64,000 bases of DNA from positions 62,001-126,000 of the forward strand of contig JAANDG010000007.1 in the NCBI GenBank assembly GCA_036852015.1. The letters run 5' to 3'. The stretch comes from Pelodera strongyloides (Eukaryota > Nematoda > Chromadorea > Rhabditida > Rhabditidae). Position 1 is the first letter of the stretch. Each line of letters starts with the position of its first letter. The translations under genes and the position numbers were made by a program. The notes under the pieces were generated by a model that did not search any database, was not told where the DNA came from, and was given only the letters and a program-made list of their open reading frames with translations. This document shows positions 43,787 to 55,762 of the stretch, piece by piece.

Positions 43787-44748
43787 ATGGTTGCATCTGC
43801 AAAGGATGGTCTGAACAACACTCAATCTTTTCAAGTTGGTGGTGAAGTCGTCGCCCCCAAAGTACGGTTATCCCTGCTTATGGCGACCACAGTGTCACCG
43901 GTTGGGTACGATATCTACAGTTTCTGTCGTTTATGAATACGATACATACAATTATTCTAATTAGTACTATTTCCGCTCGGAGAGCATGCACCTACTTTTC
44001 CTATAATCGTTTATAAAAACGTGAAAAGAAAACTGAAGACAAAAATGATAAACTGTATTTTTGAGAAAACTTTCAGAGCGGACGATGCATTTTGGAAAAG
44101 GCTCCATGAAACTGAGATGAGGTGAATTTTTCATGATTTTTGTAGCGGGTTGTTGAAACGGATTTTGTCTAACTGCATTCCCATGCATAATATGAAAATG
44201 AGTACGAGTAGAATGAAAAATCGAGCTGAAAAATCGGTCAGAATTCTCACGTATTGTTAGCCTGCAATACATAAGTTGTCCATTATACGCGTCAAAAATT
44301 GGCCGCTATGAGGCTGCGGACTTCCGTCGAGACATAGTATTGAATCGAGCATACGTTTTAAAAATCGGTCGTTGACATGTCTGCTTTACATAGTCCTTAC
44401 AATTAGCATCATATACATATAGTGGTGATATTTATAAATTTGTGAGAGTGATTGGACACCGACATAGGCTCGGATTTAGGCTAAATTTAAATTTAAGCAT
44501 AGCTTACGCTCTCCCTCATGACCATTTTTGAATGAGTCTGGGTACTGCTGATGAAGTGCTCAGAAGCTTATTGTTAGGCGTTGGCCTCTTTACTTTTACT
44601 TCAACTTACTTGTGTTTGTTTCTCGGCATTACTATTTTTAATGTGATTATTTTGCAGATTATTCGGAAATATGGAAAAGGCTCTCTTTCGAAGGCACATT
44701 ACTAAACCAGACATCCAAGATTTTGATGAGACAAAACAACCAAAATGA
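43787..44748 (+). CDS. 84-aa protein of unknown function, four exons
   Basis: Exons 43787-43905, 44077-44121 and 44658-44748 chain in phase 2 and end at TGA; the coding part thus uses three exons. A leader acceptor TTTTCTAATAG ends at 43781, five bases before the ATG, so the message is probably trans-spliced. The protein reads MVASAKDGLNNTQSFQVG, then APKVRLSLLMATTVSPVG, ADDAFWKRLHETEMRLFG, NMEKALFRRHITKPD and a polar end (QDFDETKQPK). The middle is rich in charged residues and could form one amphipathic helix; there is no signal peptide or membrane segment. I recognise no family. An upstream ATG exon at 43421-43450 does not fit in phase. Confidence 0.55.
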
Positions 44749-44879
44749 TCTGCAATAAAAATAAAACGTTCAAGAAACTATCCGCGTTCAAAGAATTAAT
44801 AGACTTCGACGTTTTGTTGGTAAAATACCGGGGACTCATAATAAGTAATAGATCACAGCGCCATTTCAAGATATGTAAA

Positions 44880-45165
44880 CACCACCCCGCATTGCTCACA
44901 CCACTGGTTGTCGGTTCGAATCGGGCCCGAACCTATTTGATTGGAAAACGAATTGTAAATTTGCATACGCTTATTTTATTTGGCTTCAGGTTCTTTAGAT
45001 TAATTGATTCCTGCAAACTAGTTTTTTGGAAGATAAAACCATCATCCTTCGATAAAAGGAAAAAAATAGAGGGTGTATTTTTTGTGAGCCCCATATTGTC
45101 CGGCTTCAGAAACGAACTGGATCCCGGTGCACCTTTTCTACAGATTCGGTTGGTATACCCGGTAC
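44880..45165 (+). mobile_element. SINE family A, diverged copy
   Basis: It has a B box (GTCGGTTCGAATCGGG) after CACCACCCCGCATTGCTCAC, then, after unrelated sequence, GGATCCCGGTGCACC and CAGATTCGGTTGGTATA, as in 17205-17465. The 181-codon open frame across it is not a gene. Confidence 0.5.
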
Positions 45166-45934
45166 TATTTTATCTCGTTTATTACATGACAAGAATTATC
45201 ACAAAAATCATAACTTCGCATTATATTCTTATATGCTTAAATAAGGTTTATTATAGAATTCATTATGCAATAATCTATTCTCATGCGTAAGATCAAGAGT
45301 CAGTTACACGAAAAAAACTGAAATTCAAGAAGCGGTATCGCGGAACAGTTTGCTTTCGGTTGATTTTTCGTCCAGCTATTGTTCCAGCGATAGTGGTTTT
45401 TCTTTCACATTGTCGGTAGTTTCGTCATGCTCGTTTAAAGTGGTTTATATCAAGTTTTCCGCTCTATTGTTCTCGAACTAAACAGTCAGATGTTAATAGA
45501 CAATAACTGCAAACAATAATAAAGGAATATAACCATGTAAACGGTCTGTTGTAGACAGTTTTATGGAAGGTGCTAAATGTCTATTTTAAGGTTTATCAAA
45601 CAGATATATTCAACCTTGTATGTGCATACAATTTAACATGTTATAATTGTTATTCATGATGTATAACAGTAGAACAAACACGAGTATATTTTCCTGTATG
45701 TTCAGCGGTTCAGCCCAGAAAATCCAACTTCAATATTGCACCTAGCAAGTGTTTGATCTTTTGCTGCTGACTTATCATGAAAAAGACTGCAATTGTCATG
45801 TATTTTTTTGTGCGCGATGTATCGGCTGCTCTTTTTTCCGCGCTGTCCGTTGGCTAACGATACGCTTTGCTATATATTGACAAAACTTGCGCGATACATT
45901 CTAATATTCGTAATAAAGATTATGCTGGGTTATG

Positions 45935-46105
45935 TTAAAGCGAAATGCTAGTCTCTTTGGAAAATTTGCATATGATAATCAAATCCTATGTATCGTATGT
46001 TAATTTTGTACGATTGCCGTGGACGATCGTACAAAATTAGCATAGGATACATAGGACTTGCTTATCATATGCTAATTTTCCAAAGGGGCTAGCATTTCGT
46101 TTTAA
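45935..46105. repeat. 171-bp near-perfect TTAA palindrome, copy 2
   Basis: It has the same arms and centre (CGATTGCCGTGGACGATCG) as 40523-40693, with about ten base differences, and TTAA on both sides. Confidence 0.9.
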
Positions 46106-46485
46106 GCGGATAAGTGATGTGCGGAGAATATACCACTTATGGGGCCAAACTAATTGCCTATCAGTAAAGCAAGGCCCTTACAGTTTGTGACTGCTCTTTA
46201 TTCTTTATCCATATATTCAAAGAGCGTGTTTTTTACATAGTAGAGAGGTGTGCCGCTATCCGCTGGTTCAGCGTGTGCGTGTTTAAAAAAAAATTATGGG
46301 TTCCAGCAATAATAACTCCTCTTACTCGCACATGTCTCCATTCCAGGATCTCATGAAGTCTTGCAAAGGCTTTCATTATGAATCCTGCAGACCTTCTCTC
46401 GCTCTCTTTCTCTCTCCTTCTCCCTGTCTCCCTCCATCTCTCGCTTTCTTCCTAAATTCCCAGCTCCTCCAAATTTCTTGTAGCT

Positions 46486-46765
46486 CTTTTTTCTTCGCGC
46501 AACATCGTCCTTGGCGCCTCGAGACTGCCGGTCAGCCGGTCGACGAGGAAGTATAGCATCTGGTGGATGGAGCAGACGAAAGACGACGAGGAACCATTAG
46601 AGAATGGAGGTCCTAGAGTGTACCAGCCGCGACCCGGTACCAGCAAAGGAGCGGCGTGCCATTGTAGACATGGCACCGACCATCGTGTGCACCTCCCCGT
46701 TCCGGGAGGAGCACAGGACTTTCACCCAGTGAAGAGACCCGCGCAGGTTCTGGCAGAATGACCAA
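46486..46765. other. GC-richer open block, possible gene remnant
   Basis: This block has clearly higher GC content than its surroundings. It keeps one frame open on each strand. The plus frame reads MEQTKDDEEPLENGGPRVYQ and PRPGTSKGAACHCRHG. I cannot assign it to a family. It might be an exon without visible partners or a fragment of a mobile element. Confidence 0.3.
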
Positions 46766-46977
46766 CCCTTAGCATTAACATTACAATTTAATAATTCTAT
46801 TGATCCATTATGTAGTTTCTATTCTTCTAATAATCTTTGTTCTTCGAGAGTTTTTAATCTTGCCGCCGAGACCTGGTAAGTTTGCAATTGTATGTCACCC
46901 CTGCAGCAGACCACGAAAATATTTGATTTACACCTTGAGTGAGCTGACTGAAATGTATTTCGCTAAACTTGAATGTC

Positions 46978-47153
46978 TTAAAGCAAAATACCGGCTTGAT
47001 TTTGCAACGCATCGTGGACAACTGAAATCTTCGGCATTTATGCTAAGTTGCTCGAATTTAACTCGGGTTTTTATTCTAATTTACGTTCATTTGCATAAGC
47101 TGCATAAGAACGCTGGTGTACTCGATGTGTTTCAACATGGTATTTTGCTTTAA
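46978..47153. repeat. TTAAAGCGAAATACCGG palindromic MITE, copy 3
   Basis: 176 bp with TTAAAGCAAAATACCGGC and GGTATTTTGCTTTAA ends; diverged member of the family at 2291-2477. Confidence 0.75.
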
Positions 47154-47400
47154 TGTGAGATTGAACAGTTCCTTTATAAAATTGTCGTGTCTGACTGATA
47201 GCGGAATAATCGGTACTATATATATAATTAAATTGAATAAACAATGTGGTGGATAGGCAAGCTTTGGATTTGAATTTACAAGAATATTCTTTGCCACAAC
47301 TTATTGTTAGGAAATTATTTCTAGCAAAATCTATGAATTTCCAATCCCCTCCTATTTACTGATACTCGCTGACTCGCTTTAATTGTAAGAAACGTGGTAG

Positions 47401-47575
47401 TAAAGCAGTATGGCACGGTGTTTCGATCGTGTCTGCGCAACCACAATCTCATGAATAATATGCAAATTTCTGTGTCCTTCCGCGTCTCCCCAGTATTTCA
47501 CGCAAATTGACTATTATATATGGGCATACAGTTGCCAAACATTTGTTTCGCAAACCACGTGTCATATCTCATATA
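47401..47575. repeat. AAGCGGTATG-type palindromic element, diverged
   Basis: TAAAGCAGTATGGCACGGTG at the left and AAACCACGTGTCATAT at the right are related inverted ends. Confidence 0.5.
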
Positions 47576-48112
47576 AATATAACTTCCTTTAGATTGGTTT
47601 CTCATCAATTCCTTATACACACTATAGTCAAACCCTCTTTTGTAGTCAAAAAGTGCTTGTGATCAAGTTTAGACAGCCTTCAAACGCACCGTGCTTTCTT
47701 TGTACTAAATCAGTCTGTGCATTGTCTAGTCATGGTTTAGGTCTGGTCTTTCCCTCCGTCTGAGCACTCCTTTCCCACACTATTTCAGTCTTTTCTCAGG
47801 CATGATTCAGTTTGGAAATGAAGTATTCGAGTTGTACTTCAACCAAGTGACAGTCAAGCTACTTCCTTTCGACCAAACATCCGCTGCATACTTTCTTTTT
47901 GCATTGAAAAACCTCCGCAAAACTCTGAAATCACAATTATTTTATTGTTTTTTTTTCTGTAAATGTAACTTTCGCCACTATCTTTTTCATGCGCGCGACT
48001 CATTCAGTTCTTCTCTATGCGTCTATGCTCGTTGTGGGTCCAGCCTTAGTTTTATGTGAGCAAAAAGAGCAAAAGTTATTTCAGAAAACAGAACAAAAAG
48101 GAGCGTTGAGAA

Positions 48113-49769
48113 ATGTCCGGCGTTTGCCTTGGTTCAACGATGCAAGAAAAGACTAGGTCGCTGTTGGGTTGGACTGTGGTGAGTCTTTCTTTCTTTATAT
48201 TATTAATTCTTACTTTATTTTGCCTAATTTATTCCGCTGATCTCAACTCTCTCTACTCTCTCGCTCACTCTCCTTGTCTCTCTCTTTTTCTGTCTTTCTT
48301 CTCCTAATGATCTCTCTCGCTCTCATTTTTTTCTCTAACTTCCTTTTTCTCGGGTTCCTCGTCCTTGACCCAATCATCAGCTGGGAAGCGTGCTTTCTCT
48401 GAGAAAAATATCCAAATATTGTGGAATTTTTCAAAAATTCGTTTCAAATATACTCCACTTGGTAGGGGGTATGGGTATTCGTATTCATACCAAAAATATG
48501 TTGCGGAACTCTTCGTTATATGTCTGCCTAAACCTACCCCCAGCTGCATAACATCGGAAACACAGTCAGCGGCGCAATAACCATAATTGGCGCTTGAAAT
48601 TGTTCGATTTTCAAGAAAAATCAATAATTTGTGTTATAGAATGACCACCACAACACCCGATATCATCCCTATCAGCAGAGAAAAAGACTCTATTCTGGTG
48701 GAAGTTGTGCGTCTGAAGCTTCAAGTAAGTTATGATGATTATTTTCAAAAGGTTGCTAGTCTAACTACTATGTCGATGCTCAGTGTAACTAACTGTTAAA
48801 GCGAAATACTGTCCGGTTTTTTGGAACGCATTGTGTACACCTGTACACCTGCTTTCTTATACAGCATATGCAACTGAGCAAAAAATTAGAATAAAAAATC
48901 GAGTTGCTGTCCACGATGAGTTTCAAAAACCGGCCGGTATTTCGCTTTAAGGGAAGGGTAGAGCAGCAAATGTACGCCGCTTTTATATATTTTCGATATC
49001 AACCATTTCTTTCAGCAAGCACCAGTATGGCCACCACGTCGGTTGCAAATGATTCTCTCTACTTGTCTAACAACTCTCCGTGTCTCCCCTCTCCTGCTCC
49101 CAGCACGTCTTCAAATTCTTCATCTCTTCATGAGGTTTGTACACAATACAGAAAGTTTCATGAGGTTCATATGCATATTAAAAACAATTAAATAAACTCA
49201 AAGTTAAGTGATCACGAGAACGGTCAACATACATACGCAGGCAAGGTTGGCAAACAATACATGAGATTTTGATTATCGAGAATTGGGGGGGGGATGGAAG
49301 ATAATGACTTTCAGGGGTAGGTATGATGTTTTCCAAAAGTGCGCCACATGTGCGCCATCTAATCGCCCCTTCGCCGCTATTGGCGCGGACTTCCGGTTGT
49401 GGCCGTTTTAATTGTCTACATCTTCCGCTGCCGCTTAAGGAATCCTTCCTGAGCCTGCCTCATCAGAATAGCGCACTAACAAAAAGAGAGCGCAGACAAT
49501 TTTGAAAGTCAAAACGTGAAACCTATAGGTCCATGCGATGGAATAAAGTTATTGATTATTTATGATCGATTATCTTCAGGATTTTGTCTCATCTCCAGCT
49601 TCTCGTGACGTCATCATATTCGAGAGACTACGAAAGGCAATCCAGCGACTTCCGAGGCACGATTTTGAGGTTTGAATTTACTTTTGAAGAAAACCTCGCC
49701 TGTCAGTCTAATGACAATGCTGCATCTTCACTTGTTCCGTTACCTGTCATCATATGTACCTGTCTTTAC

Positions 49770-49809
<40 letters not shown>

Positions 49810-51882
49810 CTCTTTCTCTCGTTCTCTCTCTCTCTTTCTCTCTCTCCTCCAGCTTGCTGTTTTATAGGCTTTTTTCTAACCTAAACATTAGGCCCAAGAT
49901 TTATCCACCCATCTACGGAGCATTGCTTCTATGCTTCTGCCAAAGTTGTTGTCTTACTGTACAAATTTATGAATGAGTCAAAAGGTGCAGTTTCATGCTT
50001 TTGCTTGAAATGTTCAATCGAATTTCCTTCCTTTTTTCTCCTTTGTGCTATTGCTAGTGCCATGAAAGAGTGTACTCTGTTCTGTCACACTCTTGCGCGT
50101 GCAACGGTTTTTGCAAAAGAAGATCACGTAGAAAAAAGCTACGCGCTTTGCGCGGACCGCGCTTTCGCATGCGCGCTACGCGCCGTACCACTCTTACAAC
50201 CCGGCACATATGCAAATTTTTGGTACCCGTCCGAAGCTTCCGGCGCCAAATTTACATAGGATATGCGTATCACATGCAAATTTCCGAAAAGTAGGTACAT
50301 TACTGCTTTAAGATTTAAATATTTAAAGCGAGGCACGTGGATTCGTTACGGGGTAACTGTATGCCCATGATTATCAGCTATAAGCTGACTGTGTTCCTCT
50401 CTGTTCCGGAAATACATATGTACACAATTGCACATTGTATTTTCTACTATGTATACTTTTCACAAACTACGGGAAACAACAGCAGAAGTCATACTGTCAT
50501 ACATAGATGTAACTACAAAAGAAAATGCATCAATGAAAAAATACTCATCGACTCTTTATTTTTAGTCGAAAAAATACGCATCTACCTTGTCGTTTTACTT
50601 TGTATTCCAAATACATCAATACCTCTCCAAAACTATTTATTTACATCATTCTTCAGCATACTTCTAACTAAAACCACCAGCAAAACTGTAAACACTAAAC
50701 TGAAAAACAATTTCTGTTTTTTCGACGTTCGCTTTAATTTATCTGTAAGAAATCTCTCTCAGCAGACGCTTTAATCGAATACTATATGTATCGGGTCACA
50801 TATATCAAACTTGGCGCATCAAAACAACAAATATATTTCTCACTCTCTATCTATCCATCTTTCTATCTATTATGTATTGCGGCAGGAAGGGGCGGGTGGT
50901 ACGTGGTGGTACGGGCTAGCACTAGGTGCGCTTTTTTCAAAACTTTTTATATTCTTTGTTTTTTTTTGCCCAACAATTTTTGCTGCGCGCTAGAGTGATG
51001 TGGAGTTATGGGTGATCTTCAAAACTTTTGCGTTTATTATAATAAGACATTTTGACGTGGGAATGGGAGTTCGAAAGCAAAAACATATAGAGTTTCCATA
51101 ACATATAGGTAACCAACATATCAAACCTCCAAATCCTTTGAATGTCTTTGTACGCAGTAGATCATAACTAGCATGCAATGGAGTATGTTCCCGGAACAAT
51201 AAGCCTCATCTTACATATTTCTGCAACATATAACATAACAATATAACAACACATGCAACAAAAGTCTGCAAAGTGTATATTGACATTTATTAAGTTCACT
51301 AACTGGGGGGCACAGTGAAGTAAATTATATTGTACTAATTTCTATATTTCAGGCTCTGTTGGAATGTGTTAGCAATGAAATGGATGCATCGGATACACAG
51401 GAGAGGCGAAGCGCCGAAAATGCTGCTTATGTAACCCTGAACGATATTCATAGCGATATGGCAGTAAGTTATTATAATTAACGTTCACATAAAATGATAT
51501 GCATAAATTAGAGTTGGTATGAAAGGAGTATGCAACACAGACGGGAATACTAGGCCCTAACACTAATTGTAAGCATACTATTAATCTTTTCCACAGTACA
51601 AAATGAACCAATCTTGAATTGTACGCACTATCCAAATTTCGTAAATTTCCTATGTATGGAAACCACACACTAACCACATTGCCGGCGAGACTTCATTCGG
51701 CCTTTGCTTCAGAAGGAGTTATCCATGGAAAATCACAAATAAGGGTGCCAGTGACAATTTTTTTTAATTTTTTTATTGTCATCTTTTAGACACCGTTCCC
51801 CGACGATCTGATGTCAGTCGACGTCACCGCATTCAAACATCTAATTCTCACACAGCCACTCAATTTTATGGGACGTTTTTGA
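48113..51882 (+). CDS. 187-aa Ser-rich protein of unknown function, six exons
   Basis: Exons 48113-48178, 48640-48724, 49016-49134, 49580-49669, 51353-51463 and 51790-51882 fit in phase and end at TGA. The N-terminal half is low complexity (SEASTSTSMATTSVANDS, SPCLPSPAPSTSSNSSS). The C-terminal half is ordered-looking: RDVIIFERLRKAIQRLP, RHDFEALLECVSNEMDA, AYVTLNDIHSDMATPFPDD and TAFKHLILTQPLNFMGRF. There is no signal peptide or membrane segment. Exon 2 is also open in another frame (MTTTTPDIIPISREKD), which would look like a protein start but cannot join exon 3 in phase. The last four exons are well supported; the first two less so. A possible leader acceptor (GTTATTTCAG) ends at 48084. No family recognised. 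Confidence 0.6.
48245..48335. repeat. CT-rich microsatellite-like run
   Basis: Impure CT repeats in intron 1 of the 187-aa gene. Confidence 0.7.
48796..48950. repeat. TTAAAGCGAAATACCGG palindromic MITE, copy 4
   Basis: 155 bp, ends TTAAAGCGAAATACTGTCCG and CCGGCCGGTATTTCGCTTTAA in two parts (CCGGCCGG, TATTTCGCTTTAA); TTAA on both sides; inside intron 2 of the 187-aa gene. Confidence 0.8.
49770..49850. repeat. CT microsatellite
   Basis: A pure CT run of about 34 bp followed by impure CT-rich sequence, in intron 4 of the 187-aa gene. Confidence 0.93.
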
Positions 51883-52789
51883 ACGTATACAAAAAGTAAC
51901 ATTGATTTTCATGATCATCCTTACGGGTTCAAGCCCGGATTTTTCATACATGTATTGTAAAACGCAAAAACACTTAATACATTGTTTTCTAGTTTAATAG
52001 GTGCCTAACATTCCTCATTTTGTTTTAATTATGCGTATCGTGGTGCTTTGTTCTCACTTATTTTGTGATTTTTATTTATCCGGTGTTATGCCTCATTGTA
52101 TATGTTGAGTTGTTGAGTACACGTAAATGGAACAGAAAGTTAAATTTCGTTTGCCAACCTCATCAATGTACCAATATATTATTTTTTCATTTAGTCTACC
52201 CAAGAAAGGGTATTGCAACTTCTCAAATTTTCTGTGTAAGCTGGTAAATTCTCACTTTTATTCTCTTTTTTTTTAACGGGATCCACACACTACGGTAGAT
52301 AAATTCATCCGTTATCACAAATAACTTTGAAAATAATTTGCTTTTCTATAGTCTATAAGATCAATGACTTACGCAATTTTTTCTTGCTTTTATCGCATTC
52401 AATTCAACTTCTTTCGGCATAAATTAGGTAGGATACTGTAATCAAACGTGTTAAATTGTTCCCGGTAGATTTTTATTGAACTCTGAAATGTATGTGAAAT
52501 ATATAATTAATATAATCGTTTGTTTGTAGTAAAACCACGCATAATTGTCATTCCCAAACCGCTTGCTCACCAACTTAGAAACGCTTTATTGAATAAAAAA
52601 CATCATCGCCGCATATTTCTACTACGAATATATATTTGGAATATATTTTATTTTGTGTTTCTGAACGAGTATGTATGAATAAATATTTGTAGAAAAATTG
52701 TTGTTAATGTCAAAGCAAATAACGATGTAACAATAATTGTTGCATTCAGTTCTTGCTTGTTACGTAGAGGTGGTTGTTCAACGTATGGT

Positions 52790-53069
52790 TCGTCAAGGTG
52801 TCAATCTATCGCAATTGTCACGCTGATTGGCCAATATCACAATTGTCACGCCCAACATAGCATATTGGACAATCAGCGCGAATGGACTTGACAAACGAGA
52901 GATTCCTGGGTATTCCTGGATATGGCTATGGTAAATTGTTGGTTAATACGTGAATGTTGCGCATAAAAATCAGAAAAATATAGCATCCTTCTATATTTAT
53001 ATTCGACACGGAGAATCAGATGAAGAAATAAAAAAATAGGGGTTATCTGAAGTGGGACTGACCCTTTAA
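52790..53069. repeat. TTAAAGGGTCAG-ended element with internal inverted repeat
   Basis: The right end is GACTGACCCTTTAA. It shares GGCTATGGTAAATTGTTGG and ACACGGAGAATCAGATGAA with 13470-13634. Near the left, CAATTGTCACGCTGATTGGC pairs loosely with GGACAATCAGCGCGAA. Confidence 0.6.
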
Positions 53070-53707
53070 ATCTTATGCATTTACGGCTACCAATTAGCTC
53101 TACAATATTAGAATTTATAATGATATTACCACTGGGAAAAGAAAAACAAGTGGATCGTGTGGGCCTCTTTCGCTTTCATCCTACGATTCCTACGACTCGC
53201 TGATCCAATAAACATTTATTATTTTTATTATAATTATTATTGTTATTATTATTATCCACTTCGCGCAAGCACTGCTATACATAATACATAATGCCAAAAT
53301 TGGAGGAAGACAAAGACTCCCTTTCCAAACTTGCACCAAACTTATTTATTTGAAACGCATCTGAATTTTCGCGACCGGCGTGCAACAAGCGTGTTTATTC
53401 CCGAAAAGTTTACAAATATTGACCTTTTAAGCTCCGCGACGATGAGTTCCGCACTTCGCATAAAAATCGTCTGAACTTCTGGAAGAATGGCTAAGTTTAG
53501 CCAAACTCCTTCTAAACATGTTTTTTTTAAATGTACTTGGATGCACAAAGGGACAATTGTGAATAAAAGGGTAAACGGTGAATTTATGTGTCATACAGCT
53601 TCCTGGGCGACTTTGCAATCGCTTAAAACTATAGGGTGACATCATCTACGCCTACAATAGTCAAATGCGCAACTGCGTATATAAATAAAATAAATATTTT
53701 ATACTGC

Positions 53708-53885
53708 AAGATCATGCACCTTTATTCAGGGGGTTCAAGTTCAAATTCAAAGTTTGCTTATGACATGTTCCGCAGAGATCCTGAGCAGTAGGCGACGAGT
53801 TACAGATGACAAATTGCTCGACGTGGGCCAGGAGGGATCGCCCATGATTCCCCCGCCAATAGTCAGATGCGCTTGTGGTTTTCTA
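53708..53885 (-). mobile_element. SINE family B, inverted copy
   Basis: On the minus strand it reads GGCGATCCCTCCTGGCCC, then CAGGATCTCTGCGGAACATG and ends near AATAAAGGTGCATG. It is the body and tail of the element at 15607-15862; the tRNA-like head is gone. Confidence 0.65.
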
Positions 53886-54164
53886 GTGAGAGAATGAAGT
53901 TCATCCAGAGGACTTCTGCACGAATACTTGCGCCTGAAAGCTGAAGAACGTTGACCGTCAGAATTTTGCAAAATACGTAAATGTTGTCATCTTGACCTCA
54001 GAATGAACACACCTTCAAATAATTTGGCTTGAGAAATTCAGACACTTCATTCCTTTGTTTTCAAGGAACTTCACTTGGAAGAAGGCAACGCTACATGGTT
54101 CGAGAATGACACAATGCGAATGCACCACCATGCCTGCAATTATAATAAAGATAAAGAGTGCAGA

Positions 54165-54315
54165 GCACCGGGTAATATCAATCGAATCCGCATAAACGGT
54201 TAACCGGGATCGGTTCATTTCTAAAGCCGAACATACTGGAATTTAAACTTCCCGGATGCCAATTTTCTCGGGAAGCCCGCCGGTTTTACCCAGCTACCAA
54301 CTTTTACACCTTTAT
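54165..54315 (-). mobile_element. SINE family A, inverted fragment
   Basis: On the minus strand it reads GTAGCTGGGTAAAACCGG, CGGGAAGTTTAAATTCC and GCGGATTCGATTGATATTAC, matching the body of 17205-17465 without its head. Confidence 0.6.
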
Positions 54316-55400
54316 AAATGTTATAATATAATAATATATTATAAAATTTGTAACACATGATACACATCAATTTTTTACATCTATCCCTTTGTTTCACTTG
54401 TCTTGTCAGTTCTTCCAAATACCATCAAATGTGCAAATGTTTACATTTTTCTATCAAAAGACCACACAGTGAAACAAAATATCAACTAACGGCATATCAT
54501 ATGGTTAACAGAAAAAAGAACAAAAAGTGAAAGTATCGTGTATATAATGGTGCGTAAAAATGTCACAATTGCATGTCATTTTATATTCGTGTTTCAGTAC
54601 AATTATATGAGCCATTATAAGTATTAATTACCCGTACATACATCGATTACTGAGAGTTCTTATTCCGATTTAGAGAAGCTGATTACGTACGAAAATTCCG
54701 AGACAAACTCCCGAAAACTCTCGAATGGGATTAATTAATGGTGCCCGGAGGTAGTTTCTCGACTCCCTGACACTGCTTCCTGAAAAATCAGCATAGTTTA
54801 TGCTAGGTGTTCAATCTAGCCAAATGCTAACTTACCTTTTTACCTGGCTAACTGGGAAGACTTGATTGTCACTAGGTCTCGTTGTGGTCCTTAATTTCGC
54901 AACATGAACAAACCGTAGTTCGTTTGTGGAAATGGAGTAATTGTAAGGGAATAGGCAAAACTTGTTGGTTTGTTGGTTTCAATACACAATACTTTACTAT
55001 TAGTCGCACTTCGAGCTTTGCCACCAATTTTTATAAATACATTCATACTGAAGTCTTTCATCAACTTATAATGTAAACACTATTTTATAATAAACCTTCT
55101 GATCTGTTCCGATGACTCAGAAATCGTAACGTGACAGTTCAAAAAAGTTGATCGGAACAACCTTCTGGGGGCATATGTTTCCGCCGGCCACAGTTTATAT
55201 TTCACTGGCCAACGTTGCGCTTGCCATGAAATAAACATACACTCGAAGAGCCTTAGCAGCAATTTAGACGAGAGAGGACAATTGCACTTTTATAAATTAG
55301 CTTTCTCAACATTTTTCCAACATTTTTGTTTTATTCTATTCTAAAATGTGTTATTACGGTAACATGCAGTTTCGTTAAATTTATGCTCTAGCACGTCCAG

Positions 55401-55762
55401 TTAAAGGGATCAGCTCACCTTAAATTGTGTCTGTTTTTTTTGTTTCTTTATTTTCTATAAGGGATAATAAAAAGTTGGAATACAAAAAGTAGTGTTCTAT
55501 TTCAATACTCACGGAGATATTAGGTGATAAAGTGGTGGATTGATCGGCCCGAAATGAAAAAGTGTTAATTGTCCCATACAAACAAGGCAGGACAATTGCC
55601 CTTTTTGCATTTCGGCCCGATCAATCCACCACTTATCACCCAATATCTTCGTGAGTATTGAAATTGAACACTACTTTTTCTATTCCAAATTTTTACTATC
55701 CCTTATAGAAAATAAAGAAACAAAAAAAACAGACACAATTTAAGTTGAGCTGATCCCTTTAA
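55401..55762. repeat. 362-bp near-perfect TTAA palindrome
   Basis: The ends TTAAAGGGATCAGCTCACCT and AGTTGAGCTGATCCCTTTAA are inverted copies, and pairing continues to the centre near 55570-55600. TTAA is on both sides. No coding capacity. Confidence 0.92.

Larger units (their letters stand above)
44749..48112. other. Region between the 84-aa and 187-aa genes
   Basis: No gene is supported. It contains a SINE A copy, a 171-bp palindrome, a GC-richer open block (46486-46765), a MITE (46978-47153) and an AAGCGGTATG-type element (47401-47575). A C/T-rich run is at 46393-46446. Confidence 0.5.

Noticed and set aside
44745..45290. 181-codon open frame as a gene
   Set aside because: It runs across SINE family A sequence and shows no splice sites or family features.
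47802..48059. 85-codon frame starting MIQFGNEVFELYF
   Set aside because: It has no fitting splice partner with the 187-aa gene and no known domain; left out as unsupported.
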